Shown here: positions 8,979 through 17,393 of the stretch, one piece after another
How the letters are laid out: every line of letters starts with the position of its first letter
Numbering within the stretch: position 1 is the stretch's first letter
Source: CAWUKT01 sp964352215
GTDB lineage: Bacteria > Bacteroidota > Bacteroidia > J057 > JADKCL01
Length of the DNA: 64,000 nt
Reading direction: 5' to 3'
Assembly (NCBI GenBank): GCA_964352215.1
Contig: CAYGRE010000020.1
Span: forward strand, 13,570 to 77,569
The notes under the pieces: generated by a model
Databases searched by the model: none
Told to the model about the DNA's origin: nothing
What the model saw: the letters and a program-made list of their open reading frames with translations, nothing else
Made by a program: the position numbers and the translations under genes

Positions 8979-10505
8979 TTACCGGAGCAGTTTGAAGACC
9001 TTGGTTGCCCTTGTCCTCCCATTTTGATCATAGGCCTGGGCTTCCAGCAGGTACAATCCCTCTGCCAGGGCTGATAAATCAATCCGGATATCAGTTGTCA
9101 TATTACCATTTGCCGAGCCACCCGGACCATTGCCAGAAGGGCGGGAAGTGGGCATTTCAGAACCGGTGCCCCCTTTTATCAATACCCTTCCACTCAGGTC
9201 CATGATGCGGAATACTATTCGTTTTACCTCATCACTTCGGGAGGAAACCCAAACCACATCACTTTCCCGCACCAGGAACAACGTTTCAGGTCCTGCGCGT
9301 TCCAGAATTACCGTTTCTGTCCCGACAACTTCGCCATTGACATCTACCGCACGGAGTCGGTAGCGACTTCCGCCATTGATTGGCTCAGCGTCCCAGAGGG
9401 AGAGTTGACCGGGTTCGGAGGGAGCATCCTGCCAACCAAGCTCTAAGGTTTCCGGCTGCCCATTCCCGGAAGTACTTCCATTTGCAATGGAAGCGCCAAA
9501 TCCATGCAAGCGTTCCACGAAATATTTTGTGGCCGGGCTGTTTGCCTCATGGTGCCAGGACAAGTGAACTTGCTCACCAACCTCTTCCAACCTGAATTGA
9601 AGATTCCAGGCTGGCAATACGACCCCAGCAAAATCTCCCAAGGCCGATCCGCGTCCTGGATTGGAAAAGGTGGCCCAGCCGGGTGAAAGTGTCTCATTCG
9701 GAAGCATGCGATTGGTGGGGTTAGCACCATCCGTATTGATGAGATAAATATCCTGAGTTGTCGGATGAATCTCGAGGTCAATGGGGTTGCCATTATGGGG
9801 AGGGAAAAACGAACGGAGATAATTCAGGTTGCTGTCGTAGACCCTGATTTGATCCTGTCCACTGATTACACTCCCCAGGTACACATAGCTATTGTTAAAT
9901 CCACTCCCAGAAAACTTGACACAGGGAAACCCAAACGAAGAAGAGTTGGGCAGAGAGCCAAGCAGGGAGCCGTTGGCAGGATCAAACCTCCTCAAACCCT
10001 GCCGCCCCACTACATAAATCTCTCCATTGTCTGGTCGAATCTCGATGCCCCAGCCTTTGTTGGTCCCACCCGTTCCGGTAACTGTAGTGAGGTTGTGGGG
10101 AAAGGTTAGAAGTTGAGTCAGAGAGGTATTGTAAACATAAACGTTTAGGTTGGTGACTACGTAAAGATTTCCGGAAGCATCAAAGCAGAGGTCATGGGGG
10201 ACTTCTCCAGTGTAACTCAACTGTGCAACCGGGGTAGATGCAGGATTGTCTAGCCTAAGAACTCCGGTCCCCATGCAGAGGTAGAGGCCCCCCAGGGGAC
10301 TAAAGTCCATCCCTCTCGCATTTACAATACCAGCGACATTGCTCGCCAGGATAGAACCATTGTTGACATCCAATTCCTGAAGAGAACCGTTAAAGCGGGT
10401 GGTCTGGTAAAGTCGCACCTGAGCATTGAGACAGGAGGTAAGCCCCAGAAAGATCAGAGACAGCGCGATTGTAACGGAAAGATTGCAAATAGATTTACAG
10501 TACAT
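8979..10505 (-). CDS. secreted beta-propeller protein with T9SS sorting domain
   Basis: A 508-residue exported protein. The N-terminal signal peptide runs to about 'TSCLNAQ'; a Cys is present, but the 'AQ' cleavage site looks better than lipidation. Residues about 30-300 are propeller-like, with repeats such as 'GMDFSPLGGLYLC', 'DLCFDASGNLYVVTN', 'GIEIRPDNGEIYVVG' and 'DLEIHPTTQDIYLI', each a D/N-G-x-(L/I)-Y-(V/L) blade. After a linker comes a type A T9SS C-terminal domain (about 425-508) with 'FRIMDLSGRVLI' and 'LSALAEGLYLLEA' ending in 'TKVFKLLR'. The product should be carried across the outer membrane by T9SS and released or anchored at the surface. The ligand or enzymatic role is unknown. 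Confidence 0.88.
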   Translation of the reverse strand: MYCKSICNLSVTIALSLIFLGLTSCLNAQVRLYQTTRFNGSLQELDVNNGSILASNVAGIVNARGMDFSPLGGLYLCMGTGVLRLDNPASTPVAQLSYTGEVPHDLCFDASGNLYVVTNLNVYVYNTSLTQLLTFPHNLTTVTGTGGTNKGWGIEIRPDNGEIYVVGRQGLRRFDPANGSLLGSLPNSSSFGFPCVKFSGSGFNNSYVYLGSVISGQDQIRVYDSNLNYLRSFFPPHNGNPIDLEIHPTTQDIYLINTDGANPTNRMLPNETLSPGWATFSNPGRGSALGDFAGVVLPAWNLQFRLEEVGEQVHLSWHHEANSPATKYFVERLHGFGASIANGSTSGNGQPETLELGWQDAPSEPGQLSLWDAEPINGGSRYRLRAVDVNGEVVGTETVILERAGPETLFLVRESDVVWVSSRSDEVKRIVFRIMDLSGRVLIKGGTGSEMPTSRPSGNGPGGSANGNMTTDIRIDLSALAEGLYLLEAQAYDQNGRTRATKVFKLLR

Positions 10506-10613
10506 GCCACTTTGGGGCTGGTTTTGAAAAAGGAATCCGGATATCCCTTAACCTTGATTCGTAAATTAAGATTTATTCGAGAACTTTGCAGCATAGAAGA
10601 GGTTAATAAGGCA

Positions 10614-11798
10614 ATGAAGAAGCTGACTGTAATCGTATTGTTGGGGGTCATGGGTTTGTTTCAAGGGCTCATGGCGCAAAGCTGTGACCATCGGAAACTC
10701 GTAGGTGCCGAATCAGGAATCTCCGTGCTGGAGGTGATCCTGGGGGATTATCCCCACTTTGGAGAAGAGGCCCTGAATGCAGAAAGAAATGCACTGCCCG
10801 GAAATAGTTGGAACAAGTGGTTTGCGCAGGGAGTCATTGACCATCACTTGGGCAAGGAGATTGAATTTGGCAAGGAAATGGTTCCTTCGACCAGGATAAT
10901 CCCCGACGAAGAGGTCAGTCAGAACAGCTATCAAAATGGTATTCTCCTGCTCCTGAGCAAGGATTACGCCCAGGCAGTCGAAGCATTCAATGCATCTGAG
11001 AGCGTGGCTTTTCTGGGGCGAACCTGTCGACTCAACGAATACCGCCTCATTGCCAATTACCTCCATAAGTATGGTGATGCAACGCCTTTGTTTTCCCACT
11101 TCAACGGCGGATTTTTCAACTATTGCCAGGATTCACTGCGTTGGGGAAAGGACGTTTACGATACCGAAGTTTACCAGCGCGTGCTGGAAAGTGTGGTTGA
11201 TATGATCATCCTGTCCGATGAGCAATCTGTCTACTTTGAATTGCTGGGAGATCTGTTGAGCCAGAATACGGACCTGGTCACTTCCAATTGGTTTGGTTGC
11301 AGTGCCTACCTCCGTGCCATGCACCTGGTAGACGATCAGCAGGCCGAATTGGAAGAAAAGGCTTTGCATGCCTTGGAATATCCGATGATGGTACGCCGGC
11401 GAATGGATCTTTACCAGTTCATCCAGTTCAAGAAACACTTCCAGGCAGACCTGGATGCCGCTCAAGAGGCCCGGGATGCTTACCTGGCCAAAGAGCCTGG
11501 CAGCGAGGCTGAAGCAAGAAAGCTCTTGTCCGAAACCTACCCCGCCCAGACGACTGACTTCCGCTATCTTTTTGACAACGAAGAGGGGAAAGTCGCAGAG
11601 GTCATTCACAAGGCGATCAAGCGGGACAATGAAAAAAGCGATATCCCTGGAAAATTTGCCGGAGATGCCGAACTGGACAAAGCGGTGAAAACCGATACGA
11701 CCTTCAATGCTTATGCAATCGTTATGATTTTGGTGGTTGTGTTTGCGGTGGTGTTCATTGGATTGAAGGTGCGCCGCAACCGGAAAGACATGGACTGA
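10614..11798 (+). CDS. exported helical protein with C-terminal membrane anchor
   Basis: 394 residues from the ATG at 10614, chosen because a clean signal peptide ('MKKLTVIVLLGVMGLFQGLMAQ') starts there; the frame is open further upstream but without such a signal. The mature part is almost wholly helical with TPR-like pairs ('NGILLLLSKDYAQAVEAFNAS', 'EYRLIANYLHKYGDATPLF'). One transmembrane helix lies near the C-terminus (about 367-385, 'AIVMILVVVFAVVFIGLKV'), followed by the basic tail 'RRNRKDMD'. So the bulk is periplasmic and tethered to the inner membrane. The next gene, a flavin monooxygenase, starts two bases after its stop, which implies translational coupling. I do not recognise the family. 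The positional link with a redox enzyme is the only functional clue. Confidence 0.82.
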   Translation: MKKLTVIVLLGVMGLFQGLMAQSCDHRKLVGAESGISVLEVILGDYPHFGEEALNAERNALPGNSWNKWFAQGVIDHHLGKEIEFGKEMVPSTRIIPDEEVSQNSYQNGILLLLSKDYAQAVEAFNASESVAFLGRTCRLNEYRLIANYLHKYGDATPLFSHFNGGFFNYCQDSLRWGKDVYDTEVYQRVLESVVDMIILSDEQSVYFELLGDLLSQNTDLVTSNWFGCSAYLRAMHLVDDQQAELEEKALHALEYPMMVRRRMDLYQFIQFKKHFQADLDAAQEARDAYLAKEPGSEAEARKLLSETYPAQTTDFRYLFDNEEGKVAEVIHKAIKRDNEKSDIPGKFAGDAELDKAVKTDTTFNAYAIVMILVVVFAVVFIGLKVRRNRKDMD

Positions 11799-11799
11799 T

Positions 11800-12987
11800 A
11801 TGGCGGAATATGTCCCCGTGATTGTGATTGGAGCCGGGCAGTCCGGGCTGGCGATGGCCTGGCACCTCAAGCAGCGAGGCATAGAATTCATTGTCCTGGA
11901 AGCCCACCAACGAATCGGAGACAATTGGCGAAGTCGTTGGAAGGGATTGCGGCTGTTTTCCCCCGCCCGTTACGACAACCTCCCCGGCAAACCGTTTCCC
12001 ACTTCCCCCTGGTACCTCCCCAACAAAGACGAAACCGGAAATTATCTGGAGAGCTATGCGCATGAGTTTGAGCTTCCGGTTCATTTGGGGGTGGAGGTTG
12101 AGGGGGTTGAGGTGGGCCAGAATGCTCCCAGTGCAGATGAGGCTGAAGCGTCTCAGAATGCTGGCAGTACAGATGGTGCTGAATTTGGCGAGGAACCCAG
12201 GCCAACAAGGTTTCTACTAAAGACTTCCAAATGGGATTACTCCTGTGACCACCTGATCGTCGCCTCTGGTAGTTTTCGCACTCCTTTTGTACCAACTGTA
12301 AATGGTATTCCAAAGGACTTGCCTCAATGGCACAGTTCCAATTACCAGGAACCTGCTCAGATCCCGGCCGGCAAGGTTTTGGTGGTAGGGGCAGGGGCTT
12401 CGGGACAGCAGATCGCAGTTTTATTGGCCAGAGAACCAGGGCGGAAGGTGATCCTGAGTGGTCCTAATGTACCCAATCTGCCGCGCCGCTTACTGGGGAT
12501 AGATGTCTATTGGTGGATGTACAAAACCGGGGTCATCACCACCCGTCTGGATTCCCGCCGGGGCAAAAAGATGTATGCCCAGAGCCTGAAGCAGGGGGAT
12601 ATTTCAGTTGGGGAATCGAAGAAGCTGCAAAAACGATTGGGAATCAAGCGGCTGGGGCGGTTGCTGGAATGGCGGGATGGGAAGGCCATATTGGATACTT
12701 GTCAAAAGACTTCTCCCGCTTCAAAGGAACCCGCACACCATACTGAGGAAATCGAGGGAATTGGGAGTATCATCTGGGCCACTGGCTATCGCAATGACTA
12801 TTCGTGGATCGGGGCAGATGTGATAAGGAAGGATGGAGAACCCGACCACAGGAGAGGAGTCTCCAAAAAGGTTTCGGGGCTGTATTTCATCGGCCTCAAA
12901 TTTCAGTACAGGATCAATTCTGCGACCCTGGGAGGAGTAGGGAAAGATGCGGAGTATTTAGCGGGGGTGATCGCAGGAGAGGCTTAA
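11800..12987 (+). CDS. flavin-containing monooxygenase-like NAD(P)/FAD oxidoreductase
   Basis: A 395-residue enzyme with two Rossmann sites. The FAD-binding 'VIGAGQSGLAMAWHL' is at residues 9-23 and the NADPH-binding 'VVGAGASGQQIAVLL' is near 190. 'ATGYRNDYSWI' near 327 is the conserved FMO-type ATG segment. This is the CzcO/YhiQ-like single-component monooxygenase group that oxidises small hydrophobic, sulfur- or nitrogen-containing molecules with NADPH and oxygen. Start: ATG one base after the upstream TGA. An acidic duplicated insertion sits at residues about 107-130 (36-bp tandem duplication, listed separately) between the FAD and NADPH domains. Substrate is unknown. Confidence 0.9.
   Translation: MAEYVPVIVIGAGQSGLAMAWHLKQRGIEFIVLEAHQRIGDNWRSRWKGLRLFSPARYDNLPGKPFPTSPWYLPNKDETGNYLESYAHEFELPVHLGVEVEGVEVGQNAPSADEAEASQNAGSTDGAEFGEEPRPTRFLLKTSKWDYSCDHLIVASGSFRTPFVPTVNGIPKDLPQWHSSNYQEPAQIPAGKVLVVGAGASGQQIAVLLAREPGRKVILSGPNVPNLPRRLLGIDVYWWMYKTGVITTRLDSRRGKKMYAQSLKQGDISVGESKKLQKRLGIKRLGRLLEWRDGKAILDTCQKTSPASKEPAHHTEEIEGIGSIIWATGYRNDYSWIGADVIRKDGEPDHRRGVSKKVSGLYFIGLKFQYRINSATLGGVGKDAEYLAGVIAGEA
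12118..12189 (+). repeat. 36-bp in-frame duplication inside the monooxygenase gene
   Basis: Two 36-bp units, 12118-12153 and 12154-12189, encode 'QNAPSADEAEAS' and 'QNAGSTDGAEFG'. The unit is a multiple of three, so the frame is kept. It makes an acidic, disordered-looking insert between conserved enzyme segments. Confidence 0.88.
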
Positions 12988-12989
12988 CA

Positions 12990-13008
12990 TATCAGGATAT
13001 TCCTGATA
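12990..13008. terminator. small hairpin between convergent genes
   Basis: Perfect 8-bp inverted repeat (12990-12997 with 13001-13008) with a 3-nt loop, just after the monooxygenase stop and before the convergent gene ending at 13042. It lacks a strong T-run, so terminator function is uncertain. Confidence 0.4.
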
Positions 13009-13041
13009 CTATTATTTACGAGCCTGTCTGTGCTACCCTGA

Positions 13042-14478
13042 TCAAAGTGACTGGGCCTGCGTTTTCAGGTTTCCGTCCAATTCTCCAAGCACATTGTTCT
13101 TACCACCGGCGGCGGCGTAAACGCTCCCCAAGTCACCACGATCGGCGCTGAAACGGAGGATGTCAAGCATGGCTTGCTGATCTTCACTATCTGTCCAACC
13201 GCTCATCAGAGCATTCAGCATACGGCCTCGTTCTGCCACGGGGGCCAGGGTATGGGCTCCGGCACGGACCATTTCCCGGACTTGGGTATCTTGAGAGAAC
13301 CAACCAGTCAGCCCACTCCACAATGATCCGAGGGAACCCATCAGGGCGGCCGGGTTAATCAGATCACCGATATAATTTTTGGCACGGGACCACAATTCAC
13401 CACCTGCAATCATGCCAAAGAGGACTCCTTCTACGAGATCAAGTCCTACCTTGACTTTCGTACCAAATCCGAGTCCCCAGGTAGCTTTTGCATTGGCGTA
13501 GAAACTAAACTTGCCATTCTGAAAGCCCATTCCTGCGCCTGCTTCTCCTCCAACTCCGGCAGAGCCTTCCACTTCGGCTTCTCCGGTTCCCAGGTCCACG
13601 GTACCTTCCTTGCCCATGCCAAACAGGGATTGACACAGGAAGTCGATTGCCTTCCCGCTATCCATCTTTTTGAGCAACCAGCCCAGCGGCGGATTGATCA
13701 TCAGGATGGAATCGAGAATCATATCGGCCGATTGAGATATTTTATCTTTGTAAGCAGCCTGCTGCTTTTTCTTCCATCGGTAAGCTGCCTTGCCACCCAG
13801 ACTGACCTTCGCACCCGCGAAAGCAGATGCTTCGGACTGTATTCCGGCTTTGAAAGCACTGTTGTTTACTCCACTTCCGTCCTTGGCCGCTCCTGCCCGT
13901 TGGACTTTGCCTTCAATCGAAGCAGCTGCTTCAGCACCTACCATACCCTTCACGACCAGGGCCAGGAACATTTCCATGTCCTCACCGAGGACATTGTGTT
14001 CAAATGTGAAGGGAAATTCCCGTTCGTAGTCGATGAGCTTGGCACTGGCCTCGCCTTCAGCTTTACCTTTAATGCCATCTGAACCGATGGAACCAGATGC
14101 TTTGCCGGAAGTATCAGCGTAAGTGGTTTTCAGGTTTTGTTCTTTTTCCTCATCTGTTAAGGTAGAGGCACCCCACAGATCTGTACTACCCTCTGCGATC
14201 CGGGCATGGGCCTTGAAGTCCGGATCATCGGGTTCTGTTCCTCGTTCTACCCCCTTTTCTCCGCGCAGCCCCCGGGAGACCAGACTTTCTTCGTAGTCTT
14301 TCTCATGGGAAGCACCAAGACCCCCTATCTCACGTTGGATCGGACTGGCTTCGGAAGCTTGTAATTGCAGTTGCGGGGGCTGTTTGCTGGGAAGCTGACT
14401 GGCTTCATGGCTCTCCTGTAATTGCAAGGATTCATTCTGAGATTCTTCTTTCCTGGCCTGGGGGTAGTTCTTAGACAT
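13042..14478 (-). CDS. large Ala/Gly-rich hypothetical, possible contractile-injection-system cargo
   Basis: A 478-residue protein with no signal peptide. Residues 1-50 are Gln/Ser/Glu-rich and disordered, ending in 'SPIQRE'; a 'P(I/V)QR' segment after a disordered start is common in Bacteroidota DUF4157 proteins linked to extracellular contractile injection systems. The middle (about 125-260) alternates short amphipathic strands full of Ala/Gly/Lys ('GKAEGEASAKLIDYE', 'SAFAGAKVSLGGKAAY'). Hydrophobic stretches near 360-405 ('GLDLVEGVLFGMIAGGELW', 'LMGSLGSLWSGLTGWF') could insert in a membrane. The last 45 residues ('GWTDSEDQQAMLDIL', 'YAAAGGKNNVLGELDG') look like the short C-terminal helical module I remember from such proteins. 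No DUF4157 HExxH-like motif is present. Function is not proven; a polymorphic-toxin-like or cargo role is a hypothesis. Confidence 0.65.
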   Translation of the reverse strand: MSKNYPQARKEESQNESLQLQESHEASQLPSKQPPQLQLQASEASPIQREIGGLGASHEKDYEESLVSRGLRGEKGVERGTEPDDPDFKAHARIAEGSTDLWGASTLTDEEKEQNLKTTYADTSGKASGSIGSDGIKGKAEGEASAKLIDYEREFPFTFEHNVLGEDMEMFLALVVKGMVGAEAAASIEGKVQRAGAAKDGSGVNNSAFKAGIQSEASAFAGAKVSLGGKAAYRWKKKQQAAYKDKISQSADMILDSILMINPPLGWLLKKMDSGKAIDFLCQSLFGMGKEGTVDLGTGEAEVEGSAGVGGEAGAGMGFQNGKFSFYANAKATWGLGFGTKVKVGLDLVEGVLFGMIAGGELWSRAKNYIGDLINPAALMGSLGSLWSGLTGWFSQDTQVREMVRAGAHTLAPVAERGRMLNALMSGWTDSEDQQAMLDILRFSADRGDLGSVYAAAGGKNNVLGELDGNLKTQAQSL

Positions 14479-14736
14479 AATATCGAATCAAGAATTGACA
14501 AAATCAGCTATCTGAAACAAATCGAATAGAAAGATAAGATTTATCCCACTTTGATACAAAAATTGAGCAAGGTTTGAGGTGAGATCAAAGCAAAGAGCCG
14601 CGAAAATTATTACTCCTTTTACTAACACAAATCCCCTTCGGGACAATCGTTTGCCAGACGTCTTTACCGTTTTTTTCTCCCAAAATTAGCTACTGTAAAG
14701 GGCATGGAGTAGCAAATAGCCTTAAATTGGCCCCCC

Positions 14737-16866
14737 ATGCTAAAACCAATGTTCAAATCAATCCTCTCTCTTTTTTCGCTGCTGCTTCTTACTTCTCTCA
14801 TGGCCAGCCCGCTGGCGGCTCAATCGGCAATTGACGTCGGTAATATTGAGATCGTCAGGGATTCGTTTGGGGTGCCGCACATCTTCACCAAGACCGATGC
14901 AGAAGCGGTCTATGGAATTGCCTGGGCACAGTGCGAGGACAATTTCCACCTTATGCAGGACAATATCGGTTTTTGCCAGAACCGTGCAGGACGGTTGATG
15001 GGTAAGGACGGGGCGGCCCTGGATTTTCTCTACCAGTTGTTTGCGGTCAATGATTTTGTAGAGGAGCGGTACGCGCAGGATGTCAGTCCCGAAATGGAAA
15101 AGCTGCTTCAGTCCTATTCCGATGGAATCAATCAATATGCCGCTACCCACCCCAAAGAAGTCAAGCGGAAGGATATATTTCCAGTCACCCCCAGGCATAT
15201 CCTAGGTACCCATGTTTTTCATTTTATGCTGATGCACAGCTCGACCATGAAACTGGGCAAGTTCTTTTCCAAAGATTTTGACTATGTGATGAAAGACAAC
15301 TTCGGGCATGGCTCCAATGCTTTTGCCTATAGCCCCAGGATCACAACCGATGGAAAAAGTTACCTGATCGGAAATCCCCACCAACCCGTCAACGAAATGG
15401 GCAACTTCTGGGAGGTCAGCGTCCACAGTGAGGAGGGATATGAATTTTATGGAGCGACATTTTCGGTGGGAGGAATCGTACCGTCGCTTGGGGTCAACCG
15501 GCATTTGGGCTGGACCCACACCACCAATTACCAGAACAGCGCGGACATCTACCGGTTGGAAATGCATCCCAGCAAAAAGCATCTGTACAAATATGATGGC
15601 GAATGGATTCCCCTGGAGGTCAAGCATGCGCAACTGAGAGTTAAAATCGCTGGGGTGACGATTCCAGTAAGGAAAAAGTATTATGTCAGTGTGTATGGCC
15701 CTACGGTGAAAAAGGAGTCGGGATTTTATTCCTTTAAAAGTCATGTCTACCACAACCTGAAAGCTCCTGAACAGTGGTATAAAATGGGGCGGGCAAAGAA
15801 TTGGGAGGAATTCGAGGAAGCACTCCGGATCCAGGGCCTCGCCGCCCAGACCATTACCTATGCCGATGACGAGGGGAATATTTACCACCTCAGTAATTTT
15901 ACCCATCCATACCGCGACGAAACGCATGACTGGTCGGAATTGGTCAAAGGAAATGCAGCCATCCTTCCGGGTACAACGTCAACCAACAACTGGACCTTGG
16001 ACACCATCCATCCGGTGGATGTTTTACCCCAGAAAAAGAATCCCGACTGTGGCTATGTGTACAATTGCAACCACACCGTCTTTGAGATGACAGGGCCGGG
16101 CGAAAATCCAGCACCTTCCGATTTCCCACCGAGTTTCGGTCTGTTGCAGTCCAACAATATCCGGGCCAAGACCTTTGCGAACCGGATCAGCACCTACGAC
16201 AAGGTGAGCTTTGAGGATGTCCGAAAGATCAGGGAAAACACCACCGTGGACAAGAACTCCCTTTCCCTGCGGAATTGCATGAACTGCGATGTGATTCCAA
16301 AACTCATCGACAGTACCCCCAAACTGGCCCCTTTAAAGGAGGTGTTTGACAAGTGGGATGGCTCCTTTACGGTGGACAATAAATACGCTACCGTGATGGC
16401 CATTTCCTCCATGTACTTTGAGGAGTATATCCGGGAAGAGTTCGGGAATGTCGAAAAAGACGTTCCCGAAGAAGTACTGGTTAAGGCCATGCTGAAGACC
16501 CAGAAGTTTTTGCTCCGGCATTATGGAACCCTCGAGGTTCCCTTGGGAGATGTGCAGAAAGCAGCCCGATTTGGTGTGGAAATGCCGGTTGGTGGGTGTC
16601 TCTTCACTTTGGCCAGCACCCATATCGAGCCTTACAAAAAAGGAAAGTTCGAGATTACAGGAGGGGACAGTTATATATTCTATGCAAAGTTCGGGGAGAA
16701 TGGTTTGGAAGAGTTAGAGACCGTAAATGCTTTTGGAAATAGTCTGATCAAGGGGCACCCCCACAGCACAGACCAGACCGAAATGTATGTCAATCAGAAA
16801 ACGAAGGCAGCGCAATTGGATTTAGAGAAGTTGCGGAATGTCGGGGAAGGTTATCATCCGGAGTAG
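14737..16866 (+). CDS. penicillin acylase-family Ntn hydrolase (exported)
   Basis: A 709-residue precursor of the penicillin amidase/acyl-homoserine-lactone acylase family. These proteins self-cleave so that an internal Ser becomes the N-terminal nucleophile of the beta chain and hydrolyses amide bonds. A signal peptide ('SLLLLTSLMASPLAAQ') directs export to the periplasm. The alpha-chain opening 'IVRDSFGVPHIF' (about 39-50) and 'AWAQCEDNFHLMQ' are typical. The autoprocessing site is 'GHGSNAFA', with Ser193 the expected nucleophile. Conserved oxyanion and Asn residues are expected in 'SVGGIVPSLGVNRHLGWTHT'-like sequence near 240-262. Substrates could be acyl-homoserine lactones, lipopeptides or beta-lactam side chains. 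It stands alone, divergent from the preceding gene by 258 bp. Confidence 0.92.
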   Translation: MLKPMFKSILSLFSLLLLTSLMASPLAAQSAIDVGNIEIVRDSFGVPHIFTKTDAEAVYGIAWAQCEDNFHLMQDNIGFCQNRAGRLMGKDGAALDFLYQLFAVNDFVEERYAQDVSPEMEKLLQSYSDGINQYAATHPKEVKRKDIFPVTPRHILGTHVFHFMLMHSSTMKLGKFFSKDFDYVMKDNFGHGSNAFAYSPRITTDGKSYLIGNPHQPVNEMGNFWEVSVHSEEGYEFYGATFSVGGIVPSLGVNRHLGWTHTTNYQNSADIYRLEMHPSKKHLYKYDGEWIPLEVKHAQLRVKIAGVTIPVRKKYYVSVYGPTVKKESGFYSFKSHVYHNLKAPEQWYKMGRAKNWEEFEEALRIQGLAAQTITYADDEGNIYHLSNFTHPYRDETHDWSELVKGNAAILPGTTSTNNWTLDTIHPVDVLPQKKNPDCGYVYNCNHTVFEMTGPGENPAPSDFPPSFGLLQSNNIRAKTFANRISTYDKVSFEDVRKIRENTTVDKNSLSLRNCMNCDVIPKLIDSTPKLAPLKEVFDKWDGSFTVDNKYATVMAISSMYFEEYIREEFGNVEKDVPEEVLVKAMLKTQKFLLRHYGTLEVPLGDVQKAARFGVEMPVGGCLFTLASTHIEPYKKGKFEITGGDSYIFYAKFGENGLEELETVNAFGNSLIKGHPHSTDQTEMYVNQKTKAAQLDLEKLRNVGEGYHPE

Positions 16867-16896
16867 GTGGGGGGAGATTGTATTTCCAGGGTAGAT

Positions 16897-17247
16897 TCAG
16901 TTCGACCAAACCGCGTAGCGCTTCCGCCGCAATTCCAGGGTCAATTGTTTTTCCATCTTCAGGGCTTCTGCCCGGCTGTTCATCGGTGGAATGTGGTTGA
17001 AGAGGCTTCCGCGCAGGAACTTGCCGTATTTCCGCACAATACTCGACGACAGGTTGTGGCCCTTTTCATTCCGGTAGCCGCGCTTGTGCTCTTCAAACCG
17101 AACCCGGGGATCCTTGCTGGTCATGCCCACATAGAGACATTCGAGCACACCGTTGAATTGGGGATTGGCAGCCCGGAATTTGGCACTTTCGGTGTAGACC
17201 TTTTTGGATAATTCGATGACGTAAACCCGGTATTGGAATTTAGGCAT
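16897..17247 (-). CDS. GIY-YIG nuclease-fold protein
   Basis: 116 residues from the ATG at 17247. The frame extends upstream, but the family fold begins at 'FQYRVYVIEL' just after this ATG. The core is recognisable: the 'YVIEL' strand (the GIY equivalent), 'CLYVGMTSKDPRVRFEEHKRG' (the YIG equivalent with the conserved Arg), and 'AEALKMEKQLTLELRRKRY' with the catalytic-type Glu. Stand-alone GIY-YIG proteins of this size are probably DNA endonucleases in repair or RNA processing, but the physiological substrate is usually unknown. It is convergent with the acylase gene (30-bp gap) and divergent from the transglutaminase/TPR gene. Confidence 0.85.
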   Translation of the reverse strand: MPKFQYRVYVIELSKKVYTESAKFRAANPQFNGVLECLYVGMTSKDPRVRFEEHKRGYRNEKGHNLSSSIVRKYGKFLRGSLFNHIPPMNSRAEALKMEKQLTLELRRKRYAVWSN

Positions 17248-17393
17248 AAGAAGTCGTTGGGTGATTTTGGTCCAGGGTAGCCATGCCATTAATGTACGAC
17301 AATTTGAAAATGGAGGTTGAGGAGAAGGGTAGGTTTCCTGAGAATGGCCTATTTTTAATCCATGGAGCAACGCAATGGACATCGGCTCGGTTT

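Noticed and set aside
15202..15927. 241-codon open frame opposite the penicillin acylase gene
   Set aside because: Antisense to a gene with an intact catalytic motif; no independent support.
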